A stretch of DNA of 64,000 nucleotides, taken from Chromera velia. Taxonomy: Eukaryota; Sar; Chromeraceae. The number at the start of each line of letters is the position of its first letter. Positions within the stretch are counted from its first letter, which is position 1. The DNA is taken from assembly GCA_018398765.1 (NCBI GenBank), contig JAHBMJ010003829.1, forward strand, positions 1-64,000, written 5' to 3'. Below the pieces are notes generated by a model. It made no database searches. It worked only from the letters and a program-made list of their open reading frames with translations, and was not told the origin of the DNA. The position numbers were made by a program, and so were the translations under genes. Of the stretch, positions 33,055-45,779 are shown piece by piece.

Positions 33055-36000
33055 ATGAGAGAAGCTGTAACTGGAGTCTGGCTCTCTGCCTTACGTACGT
33101 CAGCATTTTTTCTTTACACACTTAAGAGTTTCCGTCTCCTTTCCCGTTCTTTCGTTTCGAGGCTTCTTCGTTTGCTTCTTTTTTTGGTTGCCTCTGTGTT
33201 TTCTGGTGGTATTCCGTACCTGTTTGGGCTTCTGGGGATTGGGCTCTCGAGGTTCTGCAAAGTCAAATTGTCTTCTCTGATCTTGGCGGCCTGTGTCCTC
33301 TGGAGAGTGAATGAATGCGCCCGTCTGACGTTTTTTGCTTCTTCGATGTTTCTTCCCGTCTCTGAGGTGGAATGTTATTTCCTTTCCGTTTCTCTTCATT
33401 TCTCTCTGCAGTTGCTCTAGCGGCAGGATCCCTCACCAGAATTGGTACGTCAGTCAGTCAGCCAGTCAGTTAGTTATCCAGAAGGACGAAGGGTTGCGGC
33501 TCACAGTTCGGCTCGCAGTCAGAGTGTCCACTCATGAAAACACAAGCAGTCACTGCAAAACGTCGTGGATGCCTCTCGATTGCTGGCCAGTTCCCAACAT
33601 TCTTTTTTTTTTCTTTCCGCCCTGCTCGCTTCCTGAGCCTCTCGCAAAGCTGACTGTCTTGTTGCCTCCCCCCCTGTTCATTTCGACCGGCTGAGTTCAC
33701 AAAACAGAAAAGCGGCGACTGCTTCCTTCACATTGGACCCACGTCTGGTTCCCCCTGTGTTGTGATGTGATGGGATGGGAATGGTTCTTGCTGACTTCTG
33801 TGTCTTGCTGACTTCTGTGTCGAAATCCGGTACCTCTGTCCTTCTTTCTGTCCCTGCTTGCTTCCTTCCTGCCTTTCTTCTTCCTCTGTTTTATGAACCC
33901 TTTGTTTGTGGGACTGATCGAGGGTGCAGATGACGGAAGCCAAAAGTTGGTGGGGCTCCTTGACCATCTCCATGGGGGTCCCCAACGCGCTTTCCGACCT
34001 TCTTTCCTTCAAGGGAAGCAGGGGAGGGAAGGGGCGCTGGAGCTCTCTGAAGGAGACGGGGAGATAGAGACAGGGAAGATGCAAGAGACGTTGCTCAGTT
34101 TGTCGAAGAAATCCTGGAGAAAAACACAGAGAAGGAAGAGCCGAGAGATGCGAAAGAAGCACCAAAGGAAAAGAAAAGGTCCGCCCCTTCCCGGTCTCTC
34201 CTTCTGTTGCCTCGCAGCCATCTCGCCTGTCTATCCTTCGTATCAACCGCACACTTTCCCCTTTCCTCTAACCCCCTTTACTTCCCCTGATGTTTCCTTC
34301 CTTTCTTGCCCCTCGCTTCCCTCACAGGTGCTTCCCTTCCTCTTTCCCCTCACCCACTCTCAGCCGCGTCATCGAATGCCCGATGTGAATTACGACTGCA
34401 ATTCTCGTCTGTTTCCTCTTCTTCCTCTCCCTCCCTCAGGCCATTCCCTTCTCTGCTCCTCCCCTCCACTCTCTCCCGTCTCCTGCTCTCTGTGCAGCTT
34501 CCCACAAGACCGCATCTCCCCCTCCCAAGTTCTTCTTGGGGGAACTGAAGAAATTTGACCACAAAGAAGCCAGCCTTGAGATCCCAGAATTCGATCACCC
34601 TGTGGTGTTTGCGGGGACGCTCTCGAGGAGGGGAGGGCACCCCGCCATCATCGCACACAAAGTCGAGGGCAGCGGGGATGACATGAAGGTGGGCTGGTCT
34701 CTGTCGGCTTTCATTCTTTTTTCTTTCTTCTTCTTTTCGAGATCGAGATTGCGGGCACAATTGAGAAGACTGATCACAGTGGGTGGGTGGGTGAGTGAGC
34801 AGGTATTCGGATGTTCGGATTGGCACGTACATTCGTTGTCTATTTGCCAGCTTGTCAATCCATGTCGTCATGTCTTGTGTGTGTGGTCATGGTGCTGACC
34901 TGCAACGCAACGCAATGCAATGCAGGGTGGGTGGGTGTTGAGGTTTTTCGATGTGCTTTTTCACTCATCTTGCCACGCCCTCGTGCATGCCGTGTGTGCA
35001 GATCGTTGCCAAAGTCCATGAGCCCCCTTGCTACGACGTCTGGCACACCTGGGAGTCTGCGCACTTCCTCGTGTTGGAGGAGGGCGAGTACTTGGCCTCA
35101 TCAGATGGGAGGCCTGTCGAAGGTCGGCGACAGAAGGGAAGGGAAGGGAAGGAAGGGCGTCTCATCAGGCAGGCAGGCTTTGTGGAAATTGGAGTGGGGG
35201 GGGAGTTGAGCGGTTGAGTGGCGCTTCTGCCTGCCCGCCTTCCTGCCTTTTTCCGTTGTCCAGAGTGCACGTGAAAAGAAGCAGGGAGCGAAAAAGAGAG
35301 AGACACAGAGTCTGTCTGCCTGTCTCAGAGAAAGGGAGGGAGAAGAAGGAGCATACAGTCTCCCTGTCTTCCAGGAGTGCACATCTGTTCAGATTTTCAT
35401 TCAAGGATGGGCACAAATGTGGACGCTGACTGACTCACTGCCCCCTCTCCTCTGCAGTTGGGACAGTGGACGTGGAGGCTGACGGGAAGTGGCACGACGT
35501 TCCTTTGACGATGGACTTCGAGGAGACGCCTGTGGTGTACGTGCAGGTCCAGGATGTGCAGGGAAAGTTCATCAAGGCCAGAGTCAAGTCGATAGGGAAG
35601 GACAAATTTGTGGTCGGGCTGCAGGGTACAGGGGCGAAGATGGGACAGGGAACGCCCTCGGGGACTTACAGTCAGTCGACCGTTGTGCTCCTCTGATTCA
35701 AACGATACAGACATGCATTTTTTTTTTTTGCAGTCGACCCTTGTGCTCCTCCAATTCAAACGATACAGTCATGCAACTTTTGCGGGTGCATGGGAATAGT
35801 GAAACTGTCTGTTCTGAATGCGAACGCCTTTTTGTTTCGTTTGTCTGTGATTCAATGAGATGTGATGGAGCGAAACGAGTTTGTTTTGTTTCGTGCCGTG
35901 TTCCTTCCTGCTTTTCCCTCTCTTGAATTTCTTTAGGGCTTTCCCTGTTTGTGCGTATACGTTTGTGTCACTATGTGAATGGGTGACTGATTGCAGAGGT

Positions 36001-36115
36001 TGGCTTTGTCGCGGTGGAGCCAGGCCCGTTCAACCTTGGGGGTTTCGGATTCGAAGCTGTCTCTACAGTCAGTCAGCTGTCCTTGTATGTATCCGCCGGC
36101 CTCTCTCTTACTTGG

Positions 36116-36175
<60 letters not shown>

Positions 36176-36193
36176 TTGCTCTCCCCTCCCCCN

Positions 36194-36248
<55 letters not shown>

Positions 36249-38790
36249 TCCGCGTATGTCAGTCAGTCAGTTAGAGAGTTCTGTCTTTCGTCTTATTTGT
36301 TTTGTGTCGGCATTATTTGTTGAAGTGTGTTTCCCCACTCGCGGGGATCTGTCAGCTCACCCCTCTTTTCGATGTGCGCTCACACTTGTGCCTCCTGTGC
36401 CTCGGTCTGTAACTGCAGCCCCAACAGGTGACGGAGAAAGCCTACAGAGTCCAGGGAGAAGCCTTCGACGAGCTCCCCGCAGTGTTCGGGTCCATCGGGA
36501 CCTACAGAGGGCCGAACGCGGGGGAGGTGAGGAGGTTCTGGACGAAGGAGCTGAACGGCATCTGGACGGCTGCCGTGCAGGTGGACGAGGACGGATGCAG
36601 GTAGGGGTGTGGGTGCATGGGTAGATAGAGGGGGGGATGCGTTGCATGGGGGGATGTTTGACTGTTTGTTGGTTTGATCGTTTGTTCGGTTGTTTCTTTG
36701 TTTGTGGGTGAGTGGGTGGGTAATGCGGCTTCATTCAGGTCTGAGAGGATCTGGACGGGCATTTTGTCTGCGTGTGGGGTTTTGACCAGCTCCATAGTGC
36801 TTTTTCTTTTCCGTCAGTGGTACTTGGTTGGTGGGACTCCTGTCCCCTCTCTAATCTTTTCTTTTTGTCCGACTGTGTGTCTGAGCATTCAAGGGGACAT
36901 TTGGAAAAAAGGAGGCAAAGACAGAGAAGGGGGAGTGGATCGCCATTCATTTTCTTTCTTGTCTGCTTCTCCATCTGTCTGCTCTTATCTGAGTGCCACA
37001 GTTTTCCGAAACCCACCTGGATTTAATGTGGAATCCCCCTTTTTTTTTTTGCAGAGGAAACAGGAGAATTCACCGCAGACACCCCGGAAAGGAATCTCTC
37101 CAAATGCTCTTTGTAGGCCATTACTTCGACTGGCTGGAGCCCCCCGCTTCGGTTGCGTACGGCAAGATCCCCGCATTCGACCACCTGGAGACGGCAGTGG
37201 CCTCTGCGAAGGACGCCATGGAGGACCTCTCCTTTGTTGAGCCTGTGCTGTTCCTCTCTGCAATGACCAGGAAGGGGGGGGACCATGGGATTGCAGTGGG
37301 GAAGCTGAAGGGCACCTCTGATCTGTCTGTATCTGTGGAGTTGAAGGAACCTCAGTGCTATGACGACTGGCACGTGAAGGAGGAGGCCAGTTGGATGGTG
37401 GCAGAGCAGGGCGTGTTCTACTCAGACACTGACGGATCTGTTGTGGAAGGTCGGGCTGTCCCTCTGTAGAAGGCTCTTGTTTCAGATTGACTGAAAACAA
37501 AAATGGTCTGCCAGACTGTTGAGGAATATAGAAGTGTGGGAGGGAGATGGGCTCTCTGGAATGGATGAAAAAAACGAAATGGACGGAGATTTGTTTCCTC
37601 TCTCTCCGTCTGTCTCTGTCTCATTGTCCTTTCGCTCCGCTGAATTGGCTTTTCGCCTTTTTTTGCAGCTCTCCGCCGTGCCCGGACAGTTGGTGAAGTC
37701 TTTGTTGCCGGTTCTTTTACGTTCTCTCCGTGCCGCCCACTCCCAGTATGCATGTCCGCATACGGTGCATTCGTAAAAGACGCATGTATGCATGTGCAGC
37801 TGCTTTTCATCAACATGAATGCTTGCAGTTGGATCTGTTATGATTCCTGCCGATGGCAGCTTCCACGAGGTGCACCTGGAGGGGGACCATGACGGCAAGC
37901 CTGTGGTGATCGCCCAGGTCCAGTATGAATCTGGTCAGTTCGTGTGTGTGGGTGTGGGGGGGGGAAGGGGAGGCGGGAGGATTCTTTTGGTGGAGGGGGA
38001 GGTGGCAGAGACAAAAGAGAAGCGGCAGGTCTTTTTGTGAACTTTGAGGGGTAAAGGTCTTTTTGTCATTTTTCACCCGACAGTCAAATGGTGTGGGAAG
38101 CTCCCCGACTGTTTCTTGAGTGCGTGTCCAGGTTCGACTTCCCCCCCGTTGGATTTTCGCCTTTCACGCACATGCCTCTGCACTCATCCCTCTGCCCCTT
38201 CCCTGTCTGTGCAGGTGAGCCCGCCCCTTTCTTGAAGGCGCGTCTGAAGAGCGTCGACTCGGATTCGTTCGAGGTCGGCATCCAAGCAGATGGCGAGAGA
38301 ATGGCGAAGATCGGGGACGGAGACGAGATCAGTCAGTCAGGTGGTTGGTGGAGGATGCAGTCCGTCTGTCCATCTGCCTGTTGCTCAGGCATGACAAAAA
38401 TAGAGGTTTTATTTACCACCCGATCTTGACACGAGAGCAGAAATAGACACGCAGACGGAGTCGACGATCCAGTGTTCTCCTTCGTTTATCTCCGTTCATT
38501 TCACACACGCTCTGCTACACGAATGGCTGGCTGCTTCCCTTCCCCGGAGAGCCCTTCCGATCTTCTTTCCTTCAACTTTCTTGACATAGGCTCTTCTTCC
38601 CCTTTCGGCCGTTTGTTTCTTCCCTCCGTGCAGTGGTTGCGTTCTTCGCAACTGTCCCCGGAAAGAAGAACTTCATGGGCGTCGGACTGGATGCCAAGGA
38701 GACGGTCGGTCGGGCAGTGCATGCAGTGGTGCATTTCCGAATTTCAGTTTCCGTATGCACGGTACATTCAGTGCATGGACCCAAAGTCGA

Positions 38791-38829
<39 letters not shown>

Positions 38830-39406
38830 GCGCACGTACACACACACACACACACACACACAGAGGGAGAGGGGGAGGTGGGAAGCTGTAAGACAGCAAG
38901 TTGTTGAATCAGCGCACCGAGTCCGTCCCAGGTTTCTTGCCATGAGCTTTGTCTGTCCTCGTCTCTGTTTCTTGAAAGAAGCAAAAGGCGTTGTCGCATT
39001 CCGACCAGTTCTTGTTTCTCTACACGCCCGTCTCTGCCTGTCTCTCTAGACGCGCGTCTTGCTCCATGTGCACCGCTCCGCTCCTCGTGCCTTTTCTCCT
39101 CAATTGGAAATAATGCGGGGAACATTTTGATGCACCACACAAACTACCACAACCGAAGCAAAAGAAAGTCTTACAATCCCGACTTCGCATGCAGCCCCAG
39201 ACCTACACAGAGGCCGCCCAGTACGAGCAGTTTGCGAAGGAGACAGGGGCGGTGCTGGGAACGATTGGGACTTACAACGGGCCCAACGCAGGGGAGGTGA
39301 GACTGGCAGACGGCAACCCCGGATCGGACGGGAAGTTCAAACTGCACATCGACGAGGACGGATGCCGGTGGGTGGGTGGGTGCATGGTGGGAAGTCGCTC
39401 TCTCTT

Positions 39407-39474
<68 letters not shown>

Positions 39475-39945
39475 GGTGGGGTCGGTTTTTTCACTGTTTT
39501 AGCTGCATTTGTGCGCGATTGATTTTTGGGTCGCATTTGCGTGCTTCGTTATAAGCAATTTGTTTTGGGTACAAATACAGGTGTCCGCATTTTGCTCGTC
39601 AAACGAAAAGCTGCGAAAAGAGAACAGAGACTCGTCGGGAAATCGCCACAGGAGGGAGGGGGACAGGTGATGAGGATGCTTCCAGGAGCAAGTAAGGAAG
39701 GAAAGACACCCACAAATGAATGGATACCGTGATGATACGCACGCGTGGTGCTTCTTTCATGCAAATTCTCACGCTGCCTGGATGGATGCAGTGGGAAAAA
39801 ACGCGTGACGAGGGCGCACCCCGGCAAGGAGAAGCTGGAGCTGATCGCTTTCGGACCCGAAATTGCGGGCCTCTCTCCGTCCTTCAAGGTCGAGATCGTG
39901 GACGTAGACAGCTTCGATCACAAACCCAAAAAGGTGCATGGGGGG

Positions 39946-39984
<39 letters not shown>

Positions 39985-41192
39985 TGTGTACTCAAATGAA
40001 AGAGGCGAGAAGCGACAAAAAGAGAAAAGAAAAGGAATACAGATCGCAAGTGCAGTCATACCACGCTCTAGGAAAAGGAGAGCAGTCTCACTCAGTCACA
40101 GAGATCCTTCCTGGCTGTGCAGATATTATGAGACACTTAATTCTCGTAATATCTTTTTCCTTTCTGTCGTTCATAAGAACCGACTGGAACTTCTCTTTGA
40201 TGCACCCCTTGATCTCTTTCTTTCTGCTGCCTTCATGCCTCCATGCACGAATGCAGTTTGACCTCCAGAAGCCGTTCGTGTACCCGTTGGTGTTCCCCGG
40301 GGTGATCTCAAAGAGGGGCCCGCACCCAGGCATTTTGATTCCTGCCAAGGAGAGGGAGGGGAAGGGGAAGTGGAGCCTTGAGGTGTCCATCTTTGAGCCC
40401 TCGTGCTACGACCACTGGCACACTTGGGAGAAGACCAAGGTGCTCGTGATGGAGAAAGGAAGCTTCGGGGAGGCAGAAGGTTGGTTTGCTGTGCGTGCAG
40501 GTTTGTGTGTATGTGATCAAGACGGCTTTTTTGTGTGAGTTAAGGGAAATGATATGCGCCTTCTTTTTGTTTCCCATCTGGGTGTGTGTTTTCACCTGCG
40601 TGTGGGACTGCGTGGCGGGAAGGGGGGCGAGGATGAATCAATGAGAAATTTCTCGTGCGCGTCTGTGTCTGCCCTTGCGGATGTTTCAATTGTTGTGCTC
40701 TTCCAGGCCGAAATCCAAGATTTGCACATTTATTTTTTTATTTCATGCCTGCATGCTGACCGGAGTCGGTTGGATCCATTTCTCTGTTTCCCTCTGTTCC
40801 TCCCTCACTCTCTGTTGCTGTAGTCGGGTCTGTTCTGATTGAGAGCGACGGAAAGTTCCACGACGTCCTCTTCGAGACCCCCTTCTCTGAGCCCCCCATC
40901 GTTGTGGCGGCAGTGCAGCACGAGGGGCAGCTGTTCGTGAAGGCACGACTCAACGGGGTCTCCAAGGATGGGTTCAAGGTGGGGCTGCAGGGAGAGGGGA
41001 AGAAGATGGGCGTCGGAACTCCAGACGGAACTTTCGGTCGGTCGGTCGGCTGGTCGGTCCATCTGTTGGCCCGTTTTTGCCGATATTGTGTCTGTCTCTC
41101 AGCTCTGCCTGTGCTCTTGTCGATGTGCTTCTGGGACCTCCCCCTATCCCCCTCCACGCATGCACACACGAAGACACACACACACGCGCGCG

Positions 41193-41255
<63 letters not shown>

Positions 41256-44200
41256 GTGTAGGCGAGGGCAGTGAAAGAGAGAGAAATCAGGCCTGCATGT
41301 CTCCATGGCCCCATTGCCCCTACTCGGCTGATGAAGGCTTGAGTGCACCTGCTGCGCTCTTTCGCCCTGCTTTTCTCACTGTGCGTTTTTCTTCGTCTGA
41401 GCAGAGGCCAGTCTCGAATGAAATCATACTTCTCTGCTCCCGATTCCTTATTCTTTGACTGCGTACCTCTCTTTTCTGCTTGCAGAGGTTGCCTATCTCG
41501 CCATCCCTGCCGGGACATCTGGAATCCCTGGAACCGATTTGTCGATTTACGCCATGAAGACGGTCAGTCAATCGACTCTCTATTTCTCTCTGCCTCAAAG
41601 TTCGTCTGTTTGCCCCTCTTCGTCTTTGTTCCCTCTCCCCGATTCGACCAGCGTGCACGCATACGCACCTGTGCATGGGACGCATGCACATCCATGCACT
41701 CCACAGCCTACTTTTCGCAACAGAACGAATCCATCCATCAATCAATCAATCAATCGATCTGTGCGCTTGCAGGGCAAAGAGATGACGGAAGCCCCCAAGG
41801 AGTTCGCCTTCCCCTCAGGTCTCTTCACCGAGGTGCCCGCGGTGATGGGCACAATCGCAACCTACAACGGGCCCAATGCAGGTAGGTATGCATGTGCGTT
41901 CTTGGTGCTCCAAAACGGGGGGGGGGGATATGGCAGGCTCCAAGAGAGACAACTCGCACGGAAGTTCGCAAACGGGCGGCAGACGCGGTCCATTTTTGGT
42001 GTGCGTGAACGGAGAAAGGGGAAAGCGTATATGTAAAAGAACGAACGAAACTTGAAGAGACCCACTTTGGACATTGAGAGCAGAGAAGAGAAGAGGGCAA
42101 AAGTAGAGAGACGATGGAGTGGAGCGTTCTTTCACATCGACGACGGGTTCTCGCCCCTCCCCCCCTTTCCTTGTTTCATTCATCTGTTTTCGCCCTTTTC
42201 CCCTTCATTTCCTTTTTTGATTGATTGGATTGATGCCTTCCTGCAGGCGACGTCCGTTCTCTGAACTGGGTGACCAAAGACAAGGCCAAGCTCTGGATTG
42301 ATGAGGACGGATGCAGGTCTGTCCGTTCTCGCTCTGTGTATGTGTGCGTGTGTGCGTGCGTGTGTGTGTGCGCGGCACTTGCTCTCGTGTCTTGGAATAT
42401 CCTGAAAAGGGGCAGCGAAGCACAAACACGGTTTTGGGTCCTGTCAGTCCGTCTGTGTCCGAAGAATTCTTTGGCGTTCACGCGACCCTGCCCGATCGTG
42501 ACTGACTGCAGAGGTTCAAGGAGAGTGACGAGACGGCACCCCGGCAAGGAGGTCGTCAACGTCATCGCAATCGGAGAAGGGACGGCACCTGCACCTCCAA
42601 CCACAACCACAACTACCACGACAACCACAACCACCACTACCACCACTACCACGACCACCACAACCACTACAACCACAACTACGACCACCACCACAACCAC
42701 AACGACCACCACGACAACGACCACAACTCCAGGTCCCGCTCAGTCTTGCACCGAATTGGGTGAGTGAGTAGGGGGGCAACAGAGAGAGAGAGCAAGGGAA
42801 GCGGAAGGAAAAGAGACAACAGAGGCGGAGAGAGACAAAACCCCGAGGTTGGCTTTCTTTGCGTTCCTTCTCTCTCCGGTGCGCTCCAGAAGTGATCAAA
42901 ATTCCTTCCTTCGAATCTCTCCGTCATTGTTCGCTCCTTCGCTGTCTTTCTTTTTCTGTCTGCAGACAACTGTAACTGGGGCACTCCGAAATGGGCAGGC
43001 AGATGCACGGTGCGTCGAGGGGCAGTGTGGGGGAAAGAGAAGGGAGCGGAGAGGAGAGGAGACAACTCATTCGATTCACGCGCGTGTCAATTGAGAGCCT
43101 GGCAGTGCGTCATCTCCAAGAAGCGGTGGAGACGGGAAGACACAGAAAGAAAGCAGCAATGCTTCTCTCCTTCTTGACATGTTCTGTTGACTTCGAATTT
43201 ACCTTCCTCGCGTTCAGCTTCCTTTCTTCTGCAGTGCCCCCATGCAGCACTTCCTGTCCAAGCCCCTCTGATCGTTTTCGGTCCCCCTTTTGATTCCTCC
43301 ACCCGTTCCCTTCTAAGACAAGGGAGTCTTCTGACAATGAGCTGCGTGCTGACCGAGGAGGCAATGTGTGGTATTTCTGAATCATTCCTTTTGTGGGACG
43401 TGCTTCTTGTTGCAGGAGATCAAAGACACTGCCGGTGCCGGTACAGGGACATACGAGTGCAAGTGCTTTGGAGGGTGGGAGGGACGGAAGTGCGAGACGC
43501 AGACGCCCCCAGAACCCGGCATGACTGCGGCCTCTTGTGCTGACCTCAGTCAGTCAGTGTCTTCCTTCTGTATTTTCAGAGAGACGTCTTCACTCCATCT
43601 AATGAGGAAAGGAAAGCCGGCTACGGTGACTGGAGGACCACCCACCGTATACGTGATCCAGCTTCCCTCCCTCCTTCCTTCCTTCCTTCCTTCCCTTGTT
43701 TTTGTTTGTGCGTCACCAAAGGAAGGGAGACTGGCAGAACTTCTCTTCTGAATATGCCCCCTTGATGTGTCTGTTTGTCTGTCTGTCGGTGAGGTGCGCG
43801 TTGGCTTTGTTTGTGTCTTTGCATGGTTTTGTTGGAAGGTGATGGGGTGATTTGAGTCGCGATGCCCTCTCTCTGTCTCTCTCACACACATGTTTTGCTT
43901 CTTTCTTTCCTACTGATTCAGGCAAGTTCTGCCCCGCTTTATTCCATACAGACCCCCGCAGAGAGAGCCAAGTTGTACGGCAGTGGCATATGAAGAGTAC
44001 TGGTGACCATGTGATATGTGTAAGTACTTATCGACACAAAGGAACAAACAAATGATGTGTGCTTCCTGAATGCAGACCACTGCGGAGGAGAGACGGGAAA
44101 AGGGGGCTGCATGCATTGGGTGAGTAAGGGAGGGAGTGGGTGAGTAAATGGGTTGGCACGTGTGCATGCATTGCCTGCCCGCCTGCTCTTCTGCAAGATC

Positions 44201-44621
44201 CGTCTCAGTCTCTACACCTCGCTATGGGTCGATTTCTTTGCAAGGGGGTGTCTGCACGTTGTCTAGAAAGGGAAGGGAATGAAAGCGAACGGCGTCTCAA
44301 GACTGACAAGCACGTCGTTGTGCCTGAGAACTCCACAGAGGAGGGTCCCTGGAGTGATGTGTCTCTCTTTTTCCCTTTTGCGTGCTTTCTTTGGTTTCTT
44401 CTTGTACTGCTAGTCTGTCTCCCATTCACATTCAGTTGCATTTATTTGTACACTATAGGTGCACAAACGAGACTGTGTGGAAGAAAGAAAGAGTTGTGCT
44501 GAATTCTTTTCAATTCCGCAATGACACCCGCTTAATTGTGTTGTTGCAGAACAACTACACGGAGTACTACTGCGTCTGCAATGACGGGTGGACAGGGAAG
44601 ACTTGCGAAACGGCGGCCTGA
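33055..44621 (+). CDS. Secreted three-repeat beta-module, Thr-linker, EGF protein, 1,138 aa, 25 exons
   Basis: Exons: 33055-33094, 33412-33444, 33930-34178, 34498-34688, 35002-35122, 35458-35670, 35997-36067, 36419-36600, 37055-37449, 37829-37933, 38215-38331, 38634-38704, 39195-39367, 39792-39933, 40257-40479, 40824-41036, 41486-41562, 41773-41881, 42247-42316, 42512-42759, 42966-43009, 43416-43548, 43922-44002, 44076-44119, 44550-44621. Every phase matches (3,417 nt, TGA). Residues 1-20 form a signal peptide created by splicing. A basic segment (about 60-107) leads to three repeats. Each contains CYDxWHxxE, then VGxVxIxxDGxFHDV, an FxKARLKSVxxDxFxVGLQ strand pair, VGFVAVEPG, IGTYxGPNAG, DEDGCR and HPGKE (DEDGCR ends near 367, 654, 932). 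A 43-Thr run (962-1004) precedes two EGF-like domains (C1011-C1055; C1070-C1134). There is no membrane anchor. A secreted adhesin, matrix or wall role is inferred. Similar strand patterns occur in marine bacterial secreted proteins. The gene is unrecognised. Confidence 0.88.
36117..36249. repeat. CT/GT and CA/GA microsatellite around a one-base gap
   Basis: CT then GT repeats are followed by CTCCCCTCCCCC, one N at 36193, then CA and GA repeats. The two halves are near reverse complements, which may have collapsed in assembly. It lies in the intron between exons ending 36067 and starting 36419. Confidence 0.85.
36193..36193. other. One-base assembly gap
   Basis: A single N at the centre of an inverted-repeat-like microsatellite in an intron. 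Confidence 0.95.
38797..38871. repeat. CT/CA microsatellite in an intron
   Basis: CT repeats pass into CA repeats with CG interruptions, in the intron after the exon ending 38704. Confidence 0.85.
39395..39471. repeat. CT/GT microsatellite in an intron
   Basis: CT repeats then GT repeats in the intron after the exon ending 39367. Confidence 0.85.
41160..41252. repeat. CA/CG/GA microsatellite in an intron
   Basis: CA, a short CG run with Z-DNA-forming potential, CA again and then GA repeats, in the intron after the exon ending 41036. Confidence 0.85.
42600..42728 (+). repeat. 43-codon threonine run (ACN imperfect trinucleotide repeat)
   Basis: 129 bases encode 43 consecutive threonines with all four ACN codons represented. 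The codon mixing argues that the amino acid run is selected, not a fresh microsatellite. It sits between the last beta module and the first EGF domain. Confidence 0.92.
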
Positions 44622-45779
44622 TCAAAACACACAGACACACAGGAAGAGGGGGAGTGACAGGGGGGGCAGAGAGAAAAAGCGGAGGGGGGAGAAGCAGAAG
44701 CTGCGCGATGAGAGGGAAGAGAAAAGGAAAAGAGCAGCACGCAATCCCTGTAGGCACCGAGAGAGAAAGGGAGACACATTGAGGAATTTATCCTACTCTT
44801 CTCCTTTGTTCTTTTCAGGGTTTCCTGTTGGTGTTATTCTTTGCTTTCCCTTCCTATCCGTTCTTTCTTTATTCCTCGAGCCCCTTTTTGTCCTCAGTCA
44901 GGATCGCTTTGTAAGTAAGTCAGAGATTTTGTCCGTCTCCCTGCATGTCTCTCTCAGCGGGTCCAGTCAGAAAGGAGGCAAGGGAAGGAGAGAAACGAGA
45001 GAGAGGCAGCACGGGAGGGGATTTTTCCTTCCGATGAGCTTGAGGAGGGAGCGAGGTGGACAGACAAGTGGATGGGGGAAGAAGTCGTGTTCTTACTTAT
45101 TTATGTGTTCTCGCGGTACAAACGAGACACGAAACAAAGGGCAGAAAAGAAATTCCCATAGCCGGGTAGGCATAAGGGGAATCGGGTCAGAGACATCGGA
45201 AAAACCCTCAGTGAGCAGATCGAAAGAGCATGAGAGAGGTAGAAAGCGAGGCAGACGCATGGGAAAGGAAGGAAGCCGGCGGTGATTTGAGCGTTCGGGA
45301 AGTGTTTCGCTTTGCTTGCAGCAGTCTAGCGGCACGGTCCCACCGTTCCTTCCTGCTGAGGTCCTCCCCTGCTCTGGTAAGAAGTAAGGAAGAAGAAAAG
45401 AAAGAGAACTGCCTGCCCTTTTAATCTGCCAGCCTGCGGCTTCACGTCTGTTTCTTTTTCGTTTCGCCGGCCCGATGCTGTCAAAAAACCAATCAAAGTT
45501 AGTTTCTTCATTGAGAAGGAGGGGCTTATTCAAAGAAATCCTTTCTTGTTTCCTCCTGTCAGTCAGACAGCGAGAGGGTCACAGAAAGGGTGGAGGGAGG
45601 AGACTTCAAATCTGGGTCTATCAATCTGTCCGTTGCTTAAAACAACGATCGATACACATTGTCGCTGTGATGGTAACTATCTGAGCTATAACCGTCAATT
45701 TGCACTGAAAAACACTCTGGAGTGTTTGGTATAAATTATATGATTAATAATAATTAATGAGAATGATCCAGAAAATCAA
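44622..45779. other. Intergenic stretch without a supported gene
   Basis: Purine-rich sequence follows the stop codon of the secreted-protein gene and presumably includes its 3' UTR. Frames are short and without family resemblance. From about 45690 the sequence becomes AT-rich. Confidence 0.45.

Noticed and set aside
42176-42724. Poly-Val minus-strand frame
   Set aside because: Antisense of the threonine run in exon 20 of the secreted-protein gene.
43200-43300. An extra exon in the EGF region after TTCTGCAG near 43235
   Set aside because: The direct join from 43009 to 43416 already restores a six-cysteine EGF-like domain in phase.
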